DNA of 60,000 nucleotides from the NCBI RefSeq assembly GCF_964355755.1, contig NC_092677.1, positions 26,198,101-26,258,100 on the forward strand, read 5' to 3'. The notes beneath the pieces were generated by a model. That model was given only the letters and a program-made list of their open reading frames with translations, was not told the DNA's origin and did not search any database. The position numbers and the translations under genes were made by a program. Shown here piece after piece: positions 21,787 through 33,700 of the stretch. Numbering within the stretch: the stretch's first letter is position 1; every line of letters starts with the position of its first letter. Source of the stretch: Antedon mediterranea (taxonomy: Eukaryota > Echinodermata > Crinoidea > Comatulida > Antedonidae).

Positions 21787-24700
21787 ATGTTTGGGAAATT
21801 TCAATTTGCGATTGATCGTGGTGGTACGTTTACAGATGTCTGGGCCAAGTGTCCAAACGGAAAGATGCGTGTAATGAAGCTTTTATCAGTTGATCCCAGC
21901 AACTATCCTGATGCACCAAGGGAAGGGATTCGCCGTATCCTTGAACAGGTCAGGTGACTTGCTTGCCTCGTTTCTATTTCATTTAACCTTTTCATTCTGT
22001 TGACCTTTTCATTCTCTACTGATTATAATATTTTATACATTAAATCAAATATACTCATCACATATTCATAAAAAATGTACAATATAATGGATATAGGCAG
22101 TTAAGAGATTTTAAAAAATGAGGTTGAAAAAAGTCTGAAATAAAAATTGTAATAACAATTTTTTAATAGTTTATATCAGCCTCTGCTTTTACAGATTTTT
22201 TCGAGGCACCGAAGTTGGAGAAGCTCTCGAAAAAATCCTTAAAAGCAGAGGCTGATATAAACTAATTAAAAAATTGTAAACAATTTGGCGTATTTCCAAA
22301 ATGTGTAATAAAAATGTTTTACATCCTACAAACTAACCACAAATTATTTGTAAAATAGAAGTTTTTCTACAATTATCAAAGATCACTTTTATAATTTTAA
22401 TTTAGGTCTTTAAATTTAATGAACTACAGTTTCAGTTTTTATTACCTTTTTACAGTGACAACTTATTAATGTAATTTATTTTATAGTGTGATTTTTATGT
22501 GCGTGATGTTAATTTTTGTGTCAATCAATTTATTTGGAACACAGAAATACTGATGAATCCATACTGACAGAATGCCTCAACATAATGATTAAATGTGATG
22601 GTACAATTAATTTACAATATTAATATTGAAAAAAAAAAAAAAAAAATAAAAACAAATTTACTGACTGATGGAAGATGTAATTATCCTGTAATAACAGTCA
22701 TTAATATACAGTACAGTAACACCAGTCTGGTATTTTAAAACTTTTAAAACCTTTTAGATCTTGTTAAAAATGAAACAAATTTTTTTTTTTTTTGGATGTT
22801 GAAATATATAAGCTGTATTTTAAATTTTAATGATTTATATAATAATGTTATTTTTTAAGAGGTTGTGATAAAATGCTTATTATAATCTAATTTGTTTTTT
22901 ATTTATATTTTTTAATGTTGTATTTTTGATGTTTTAATATATAAATGTATAAACAGTTAAAATATTTAAATATATTTTTATATAAAAATCCAAAAATGTT
23001 TAAATAAATTTAACTACCTTTTTAATAGATTTATTGTTTAACTGCATCCATATTTTTATATCTACTTTGTATAAATAACTTTTTGTCTGTCTTGATGTGT
23101 TTATGTATTAAAGCGCTTTTGAGCATGTTTTTTAATGAAAATGGCACTATATAAATGTGATATATGATTATTATTAAATGTGGGTGATGCATCCAAAAGG
23201 AGAAAGAAAGATTGTAAGTAAATTTGTACAGTATCAATCCTTGCTAATATAAATAATATTTGTTGTTTTACAGGAGACTGGAACGCTGTACCCCGCAAAC
23301 GAACCTCTTGACACATCTCTTATCGAATGGATCCGCATGGGAACAACCGTCGCAACCAATGCGCTACTGGAACGCAAGGGGGAACGAACCGCTTTAGCCA
23401 TTACAAAAGGTTTTAAAGATTTACTATACATTGGAAATCAAGCTCGTCCTAATATATTTGACCTTGTAAGTTTAAAGGTTATATTTTAAATGTCATTTTA
23501 TTCAATAGCTTTTCTAACTCAGTGAGCTTTCCAGTTTTTTATATTTAGTTTATATGAGTTTTTGCGGTAGTACAAAAATGGTTTAATATTTCACACTGTT
23601 GTAAAATTTCTTAATTGTAGGAGATTGTGACGCCAGAAATGATTTATGAGGACGTAGTTGAGGTCGACGAACGTGTTTATCTTCAACAAGATCGATGTCG
23701 GCTTCCAAAACCAGATGGATTGAAGACTGTTGCAGGAATAACAGGCGAAAAGGTAAAGAAACATCAATGAACAATGTGGTGGGTCACAGAATTAGGTTCC
23801 CACTGGAATGTAATGCAGCGACCTATCGATACAAAGTGTTGTATTGCGTAATAACAAGTAGGAACCGACGACGTATCAGTGCTGTAAACATTGCTACGGG
23901 AAATCAAATCAGTTTGATTTCACGCAGCAACACAAAGGCAAAAGAACACAGGAAAACATAGTACAGCGCTTACTTAAAAGTACGTGGGGTGAACCATGTC
24001 AAAGTCTACATCATGCTACCGTTGATGCGCAACAAGCAGGTTTGATTTCACGCAGGCGGGAGCAAACACAATTATTGGAACGGCATTTGCTTATGTTGCG
24101 TAGGTTGTGTTACGTTGCGTCGCAAGTGGGAACCAAGCTTAACTATTCTTGTACAAAGTTAGTACCCTTTTATTATGGAGACATCTTCAAGACCCAACAA
24201 AGTACTCTCTTGTTAAATTGCCCTTCATATTTTCATGGGTAAGTGTCCTGTTATTAGTTGTGGCCTTTTAATAGGCATGTCCCAAAAGAGAGTGTTTGTC
24301 TACACTATCAAACTTTGTGACAAAAAATGTGATGTGCCCATATATTGACATGATGATGTCATATCACTACCATATTTGGGTATATCACTACCATATTTAG
24401 GCACATCCCACTTTTTTGTCAGTTTGATAGTGTTTTCTTATTATTTATTGCAGGTTGAGATTCAAAAGGAGATTGATGAGGCTGAACTGCGTGCTAATTT
24501 GACAGAGGTTTTCAAGAAAGGTATCAAAAGCCTGGCTGTTGCTCTAATTCACTCCTACATGTAAGGACCTGTGTATTTTAATTGTTTAGAAATAAGTTCT
24601 ATCATTAAGATTTGTGTATGATCACAATCATCATCATCTTAATCAGTTTATTATCACAATCATCATCATCTTAATCAGTTTATGCTCACAATCATCTTCA

Positions 24701-27700
24701 TCTTAATCAGTTGATGATCACAGTCATCATCATCTTAATAAGTTTATGATCACAATCATGTTAATCAGTTTATGATCACAATCATCATCATCTTATCTCT
24801 TTATTAATTCATAATAACATCATCTGGTATCATCAAGATCATTGTCATCAACATAGTTGTTAGCAGATAAACATCAAGCCCTTGTCATCGTCATTGTTAT
24901 CAATCGGGTGTCCTCAATGTTGTCAAATATTGTAATCTTGTAGTTATGATGGTCATGAGAAGGAAGTAGCAAGGATTGCAAAAGAAGTAGGATTTACACA
25001 CGTCTCTACCTCAAGTGATGTCATGCCAATGGTCAGGATGGTGCCAAGAGGCTACACAGGTATAACCTTTGACCTTCTAGACAGAGACAAAATGGCAAAA
25101 GGCTTCCTACATTCTAGGAGTTTTATCAGATAATCTATATTGTTTTGCCATTTTTCCCCTGACTGTAAAAGGACGTGTGGTGCCTGTCACATTGCTTGTA
25201 TCCTTAGGCAAGACACTTTACTTACGTTTGTCTTTGTCCACCCAAGTGTACAAATGGGTAACTTAAGGTCAAGACACAATGTTAGGTGTTTTAATCCAGG
25301 ATATATTATAGCTGCTTGGTCCCAGTATGAATTGTGTTTGAAATTGGCCAAATAAATATCATCATTATTTATCCTATTCCTTTATTAAAAAAGCTTGTTC
25401 GTAACAAAAATGTTTGATGTATTGTTTCCCCGATTTTTTCAATAATTAATTCCCGCTTTTTACCAAATTCTGAATTGTCCTATATTTTCCTATTTTCAGC
25501 TTGTGCTGACGCTTACCTTACACCTTGCATAAAAGACTATCTTCAGAGTTTTGCGGCTGGATTTAAGTCTAACCTTGAAGGAGTAAGAGTTCTTTTTATG
25601 CAGTCTGATGGTGGACTCACTTCCATGGAAACGTAAGATATTTGTTTTTTATCAAATTTACAGTTGTTGCAATCAATACTGCAGTTGTTCTGCACCAATC
25701 TATTTGTACTGAATAACTGAATAATTTGTGTTCCACTTCTCAGATTTAATGGTGCCAGAGCAATACTTTCTGGACCTGCAGGTGGAGTTGTAGGCTATGC
25801 CTTGACCACTTACAGCAAAGAGACCAGTCAACCGGTTATTGGATTCGACATGGGAGGTAGCTTAATTCTTAATTTGAAATATTTGTTGTATGCGAGGCTT
25901 TTTTTATGCTATAAATATTTTATTATCTGTGGTCGCTCACTGGCTAAAGGGACTCTAGAGCTTAAGGAGCCCCAGAGCTTAAGGGGCCCTAGAGCTTAAG
26001 GGGCCCCAGAGCTTAAGGGGCCCCAGAGCTTAAGGTGCCCCAGAGCTTAAGGAGCCTCAGAGCTTAAGGGGCCCTATAGCTTAAAGGGCCCCAGAGCTTA
26101 AAGGGCCCCATAGCTTAAGGGGCCCAGAGCTTAAGGGGCCCTAGAGCTTAAGGGGCCCTAGAGCAGGAGCAGCACTAGAGCATGAGCGCTGGAGGGCCCT
26201 TTAAGAGTGCTAAACCAGGAGCTTTTTCCACCCGCATTGCGCCAACTGATAGAAAATGAAGGATTGGCAAAAGTTAGTATTTCACACACACTAATTTCTT
26301 AAATTCTGCAGGCACATCGACCGATGTTAGTCGTTATGCAGGCGAGTATGAACATGTATTTGAAACAACTACAGCTGGTATTAGTATACAAGCTCCACAG
26401 GTAAGCTGTCATCTTGTTTATGGTTACAAAATAATTATCAGATTTTAAACAAACTTCTGTTTCAAAATCGAACAGCACTGTGACCTCATGTTCTCACAGC
26501 TAGCCTTTAGTCACTACTGTGCTCACACAACGACTACTCTGCAATGACTATTTTTATTTATTTTGTTAATTTTTATTTTTCCAAAAAAAAGGAGGGTTGA
26601 CATACAAAAACAGAACGCATACAAATACAAAGAATAAATGCGTGAATAAAAAATATTAAAAATGACGAGTCTGATATTTGACCATGCATAGCTGAACTAT
26701 CACTACTGTATGTTGCTTTGCTTATAATAAGTATGTGTTTTCTTTTAGTTGGATATCAACACAGTAGCAGCAGGTGGAGGCTCCAGACTGTTCTTTCGTT
26801 CTGGCATGTTTGTAGTTGGACCAGATTCTGCAGGGGCACACCCAGGACCAACTTGTTACCGGAAAGGTAAAATTATTAAAGTATTTAATGCATAAAACAT
26901 CTGCTTAATTTAATAAAATATAACTGAATGTGTGTAAATGGGGACCAAAATAAAATTATCGCAGAGTCACAGATTAAAATAAGAAATACAATAACAAAAT
27001 ATTCAATACAGGTGGTGAAGCAGTATTATCAATACAGGTGGTGTGTTTTACAGGTGTATTTGATTAGAAATAATAAATGTTGTTTTACAGGTGGTCCACT
27101 TTGTGTGACTGATGCCAACCTTATTCTTGGTCGACTTCTGCCTGAACTTTTCCCCAAAATATTTGGACCAAATGAAGATGAAGAGTTGGACAAAAAGACA
27201 TGTTTTAAGAATTTTGAAGATCTCACCAAAGAGGTACTTGTGATTGAATCTGTATTTTGTGTTTGTTAACTTTAGTGCCACGTAGATCAAATGTTTGTAC
27301 CGTTCGTAATAAATGTTGAATTTGTACGGTTCGTAATAAACGATTTAATTTTGTTATTTGTCAAGATTAACAGTTTTAGAGCAGATAGCGACGGTGGTAA
27401 ACAAATGACGGTAGAAGAGGTCGCCATGGGTTTCATTGACGTTGCAAACGAAGCAATGTGTCGACCAATTCGCAATTTGACCCAGGCTAAAGGTCATGAC
27501 ACGTCGCGCCATATTCTAGCTTGTTTTGGAGGAGCAGGAGGTCAGCATGCTTGTGCAATAGCCCGGTCACTTGGAATGACCACTGTCTTTATTCACAAGT
27601 AAGTATGGCTACATTATTTATTCGTTCCACCAATCTAATGGTACAGTATATCCTTTTGTATGACGCGCCAATCTGTCATTTATTTAGGCAATAGAGATAT

Positions 27701-30700
27701 CTTAGTTTTAAAATAGAGATAGCTTAGTTTTAAATAGAGATATCTTATCTTTGTTTTAAATAGAATATCTAATCTTAGTTTTAAACCAAGTTATCTTTAT
27801 TTCCTAATAAATGGCAGCTTGAAAACAAACCTTTCATTTAATTTCCTTAGATATTCTGGGATCTTATCTGCTTACGGGATGGCGCTTGCAGACGTGGTTT
27901 GTGAAAGTCAAGAGCCGTGTGCTTTGCCCTATCAAAAAGACAACTTTAACAAGTTCGATGAAAAGTTAGACAAACTAACACAAGACTGTGTCAAATCACT
28001 TCAAGAACAAGGTTTTACCAAAGAGCAAATACACACCGAGGTGTTCTTACATATGCGGTATCAGAAGACGGACTGCGCCCTCATGTGTTCGCCAATACCA
28101 AGTACAAACGATTCAAGTCCTAAATGCGGAGATTTTGAAACTGCATTCACGAACCGGTAAGTCTTCTAGATGATATTTTATAAAACGAAAGTATACAATA
28201 AATTCTCTTAGTAGAAATTTACAGTTGAATTAGCTTAAAGATATATTATCCCCCTAACATTTTTTGTTGAATATGCCATATGTTTTAATATCACTTACTA
28301 GTTATTCACTTTGACCAAAAACTGGATGGGAAAAAAAATGTATTTACCTGAAAAAACTGTAATTTAAAGCAAAAAAATAGTTATTTTGTGAAAACATTTT
28401 TTTCAAACAGTTTTTTTTCTGTGCAAGTAATTAACTTTATTAAAAATACAAAATGGCCTATACAAAGTTTGATTTTATTGACCTTCATTTTTCACGTTTT
28501 TGGTGGACAATACATCTTTAAGATTAAATTCTGGTTTATTTCAGATATCAAAGAGAATTTGGTTTCACGATTGCTGGTAGGGACATAATTATTGATGATA
28601 TCCGTGTTCGAGGTATCGGAAAAACTGTAACGCAAGATAACACTCAATTGACACAAAGTTCAGAAGTGCCTATACCCGAGAAGGTAACATTACTTGCATA
28701 TGATTAACAGTAAAGCTCTGTCCACACTATCAAACTAGTTTGACATAAAAAGTGTGATGTGCCCATGTATAGTAGTAATATGCCCAAATATTGTAGTGAT
28801 ATGCCCAAATATGGTAGTGATATGCCCAAATATGGTAGTGATATGCCCAAATATTGTAGTGATATGCCCAAATATGGTAGTGATATGCCCAAATATGGTA
28901 GTGATATGCCCAAATATTGTAGTGATATGCCCAAATATTGTAGTGATATGCCCAAATATTGTAGTGATATGCCCAAATATGGTAGTGATATGCCCAAATA
29001 TTGTAGTGATATGCCCAAATATGTTAGTGATATGACATCATCATGTCCATATTTGGGTACCTTAAATTTTGTTACTAGTATTTATTCACTATGAAAACTT
29101 TTAACAATAATGTGTGCCTTTGTTGCTAGGTTACAAAATGCTACTTTGAGAAAGGTTATCAAGACACTGGTATATTTCTGTTGGAGAAATTGATGTTTGG
29201 ACAGACAATTACTGGTCCAGCTATTCTAATAGAAAAGAACAGTACAATATTAGTGGAGCCTAACTGCCAAGCAATGATCACAGCAGCGGGTGATGTTAAA
29301 ATACAGGTAGTGACTCTTGGGCACATAGATAAGGGGTAGTAATTTGAGCTTAAGAATCCGGAATAGAACCGTAATATTTTAGTAGTGTCTAATGGCCAAT
29401 AGCACTCAGTTAGGAAATGTCAAAATACAAATATGTTATTTATTTATTTATACTGAACAACCTCTTCAGCCCAGTTCAGTGGCTGTGATGTATTTGTACA
29501 CTGGGTTAACCCCCTACTCATCTCGAAAGATGTACTAGGTTCTTTAAAATGCACATGAGCCAGATGTGTACACTGAACCTACGGGTTATAGTCCTTATCC
29601 AAGAAGAATTGTTCTACCACCAGAACAATGGAGCGAGTAAGCCTCGGATCCTTGCCTGTGTTATGACTACGTAATTAATTGGCCAATGAATTAATTATAA
29701 AATGCTTACACCATTCTCATGCTTTTTTAGGTCGGATCTGGAGAAGTTAAAAAAGTTGGAACAGACTTGGACATGATTCAGTTGTCAATTTTCTCTCATC
29801 GTTTCATGAGCACAGCTGAACAGATGGGTAGAATTCTACAGAGAACGTCAATATCAACTAACATCAAGGTAGTATGTGTATGATAGCTACTAGAAAACTA
29901 AATTGGAGTGTGCTAGTGATGGGAACAGACACACACAGGCTGTAGATTTGCGATATTATTTGGCTGGTTTCTTTCCAACGCTGGAGGCCTCAGGCATTTT
30001 TAGCCCTTTTCTACATATTTTAATGCTTGGTTATTCCTCTGGGCACTGCTCAGGGCCCTCATAAACTCTGGGGCCCCTGGGTTTAGCCTATGAGCGCTCC
30101 TAGCCGTTACTCCACTGGCTAACAAATGATATTCTATATTTTTATAGGATAATTCTGGAATCATTTTTTATTAGGCCAGCCTGTTCTTTTTCTTGTTCAC
30201 TTTCCAAAGCTTTGTCCACAGGAACGATTAGATTTTCATGTGCTGTTTTTGGCTAGTCTGTTTCTTTTTTAATTTTCTTTAATTTTTTTCACAGGAACGG
30301 TTGGATTTTTCATGTGCTGTGTTTGGGGACAATGGCGGACTGGTCGCCAATGCCCCACACATACCTGTACATCTTGGTGCTATGCAAGACACTGTACAAT
30401 ACCAGGTAGAAATATTAAGAACTAGAAATATTTAAAATAACATTAATTAGTCAATAGAATTTTGATTATTTCGTGCAATGCTTGTCATAATGTAAAACGT
30501 TTGTTTTTTTAGATTCGAACACTTGGTGATGAGATACATGAGGGCGACATGATCCTTAGCAACCATCCACGCGCTGGTGGAAGCCATCTTCCTGATCTAA
30601 CTGTCATTACACCGGTAAGAACATTTAGTTTCAGACTGAAACAAAAAATGTCATATTTTGTTTACAATATTCAATTAATCATAAAGTCAGACAAAATATA

Positions 30701-33700
30701 TATTTCCTAAAAAATTGGTAGCTTTCTCAATTAACTAGAGAGCATACACTTAAAACTATTTTTTAGGTCTTCCATAAAGGCACAAAGAAGCCAGTGTTTT
30801 TTGTAGCCAGTCGGGGTCACCATGCAGACATTGGAGGTAAGACTCCAGGGTCTATGCCTCCGTTTTCAAAGACGCTTGATGAAGAGGGTGCTGTATTTTG
30901 GTCTTTTAAACTTGTCAAAAATGGAGTCTTCCAAGAAGAGGGTAAGTATCATTTGTATCTTTATCTGTTTGTGCAGAGCAATTCATTTCTACTTCTAGAT
31001 ACACTTTATACAAATAAATGGAGCTGTAGCTTGGTGGTTAACATGCTTGCCTATCTCAAGGTCCTGACATTGTAACTCACGACTCTTTCAACTCCACTCC
31101 CTAAGCCTCAAATGAGACTTAGTTTATAAGCACGATAAATTATTAAATCCATCCTGTAATTGCTGAGTCACTTGCTGTGTGAAATAAAACAAAATACAAA
31201 AAATGTATTCTCATTGTCTTGCTATACTAAAGTGAATTTATTGTAAAAACCAAATTGGAGGGAGTAATTTAAAATTGACGTTTCTCACCTTTTACAGCTG
31301 TCACTGAAGCTTTTATGGCACCTGGCAAAATACCTGGCAATAGTGGTACTCGTAATCTCTATGACAACCTGGCTGACCTCAGGGCTCAAGTGGCAGCCAA
31401 TCAGAAGGTGTGTTTTGCTCTTTTTGTTTACCAAATTTACAATTAAATAATATTTATGATTATGTTTCATATTATTTTTTCATTATCTGTTTACAAATGA
31501 CAATAAATTTATTACACTCTATTAGAGAGGTTTCGCAATCTTACGAATACGATAACAAAAACGGATACGTCACGCGCACGTATTCGTTTTCGTAAGCCAG
31601 TAAAAATCTGTTTCGCATGGCAATGAAATATTGAGGGCGCCGTCCAAAATATGACTGCGGTAAATTTGAATTACGTGTTGCTTGGTGCTTGGCTGCCTAG
31701 GCCTAGCGTAACATCAATGCGAGTGAGGACTTTAAAAACTGCTATTTATCAAAATTGACCGGGCATTTTCGTAAATTACTTTAGTAAATTACTTTCAATA
31801 AATCTATAATTATATTATAATCATGAATCATTCCTGATTCAAATGCAAAATGTGCAAAATAGATCAAAAACTATACTCGTTTTGTAGTTACAAATATGAC
31901 TGGTGATATTCGTCAACACGAATACGCTTTACGAATATGAAATGGGGATCAGCTCAAAAGTTTCACAAATGCGTGACGTATCCGTTTTCGTTATCGTATT
32001 CGTAAGGTTGCGAAACCTCCCTATTACTGTATGAATATAAAAATCAAATAAAACTATGTACACAGTATAATGCTCTCTTTCTCCATTTCAGGGCGTTGTT
32101 CTTATAGAACAGCTTATTGAAGAGTATAGTCTTTCTGTGGTGCAGGCCTACATGCAACATATACAGAATACCGCTGAGGTCGCTATTAAAGACATGCTGC
32201 GACAGATTGGCCGCCAGACGCAGCAACATACCGGTCAAACCAAACTGATGGCGGTTGATCACATGGATGATGGGACGCCGCTGAAACTGACCGTCGATAT
32301 TGATATTGAAGAGGTGATTTGACGTGATTATAATGGGCCTACTTTTCATAAATATTTAAACAGGGAGTCGTTTTTTTTTTTAGGTTAATGTATTTCTGTG
32401 TCTTCGCAGGGTTCTGCTGTGTTTGATTTTGAAGGGACTGGTCCGGAAGTACACGGTAACAAGAACGCACCTCGCGCTATCACTACCTCCGCCATCATAT
32501 ACTGCTTGCGATGTATGGTGGGACATGATATACCTCTTAATCAGGTATGTAATGTTTGTACAACTGTATTTTCTTTTCGGCTGCCTGAATCAAGTCCAAC
32601 TGTGTCCACACACATTGTTGACCGCTACTTGTGTGTGGTATTTTCTTTTTCAGGACTGCCTGAATCTAGTTAAACTGTGTCCACACACATTGTTGACTGC
32701 TACTTGTTTGTTTTATTTTCTTTTCAGGGCTGCTTGAATCCAGTCAAAATCATTGTTCCAGAGGGCTGTATTCTGGCGCCGTCTGAAAATGCTGCAGTTG
32801 TTGGTGGCAATGTACAGACATCCCAACGTGTTGTAGATGTCGTATTGAAGACATTCAACGTATGCGCTGCATCTCAGGTACGTGTAATTTTAATATTAAA
32901 AGAACCTCTTCAGGTCTTATCAAACTGTACCCTAATTCGAGTGTCCCCTGAATAGGTTGGCTGCATAGTTCAAGATATATTGCCTGTTTTTTAGGTGTCC
33001 CAATGGGTTCTACCAACCAACTTTGATGTTCTTCCTGTTTCTTCGTACTTTCTCTTCTCCTATTTACATTTCCTATAGTATCTCTCTTCCTATTACATTT
33101 CTCTTTCCTTCTCTCTATCCTCTTCATCTCACATCTCTCCTCCCCTCTACTCTTTTCTTTTCATTCCCCTTTATTTTTAAATTATTTGCATTTATTTTGA
33201 CCACTTCTATTATGTATAGGGCTGTATGAACAACATGACGTTTGGAGACAGTGACGTTGGATACTATGAAACATTGGCTGGCGGCCACGGTGCTGTAAGT
33301 TTCAACTTTGACCCCAGGGTGCTGCATCATTTTGCATGTGTATAATTTTTTTAATTGTACCTGAATAAAATTAATTAATGTAATGAATTGAATTATTGGT
33401 AACAAATGGTGTTCATAATTTAATTGTTTTTACATTATAAAACAAAAACAAAAATTTTATGTGACAAAAAAATATGATGTGCCCATATATGATGATGTCA
33501 TATCACTACTATATTTGGCATATCACTACCATATTTGGGCACATCACACTATTTTGTCAAACTTGTTTGATAGTGTAGACAGAGCTTAAGACTAGTTGAC
33601 ATGCATTGAACTTTTAAATAGGGACCTGGATGGGATGGAAGAGGTGGTGTCCACACACATATGACAAACACTCGAATCACAGACCCTGAAATATTTGAAA

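Larger units (their letters stand above)
21787..28683 (+). other. OPLAH: OPLAH exons 1-13 (hydantoinase A half)
   Basis: Exon positions read from GT-AG borders and continuous frame: 21787-21948, 23274-23465, 23621-23752, 24454-24560, 24944-25059, 25500-25632, 25744-25856, 26312-26400, 26749-26866, 27091-27233, 27366-27598, 27851-28156 and 28545-28683. All junction phases agree. Introns hold M1, M2, M3 and M5 elements and a SINE-like copy. Confidence 0.93.

Noticed and set aside
23695-24242. Extended frame reading through OPLAH exon 3 and a second frame to 24242
   Set aside because: The first passes a good donor at 23753 into the M5 element; homology to oxoprolinase stops exactly at the donor.
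28704-29094. Open frames of 93-111 codons with MPKYGSD-type repeats
   Set aside because: Same cause as at 4508: a 21 bp minisatellite inside an OPLAH intron.
33023-33229. 68-codon Ser/Phe/Leu-rich frame, potential signal-peptide protein
   Set aside because: It is the long CT-rich tract in OPLAH intron 22 ahead of the exon at 33220.
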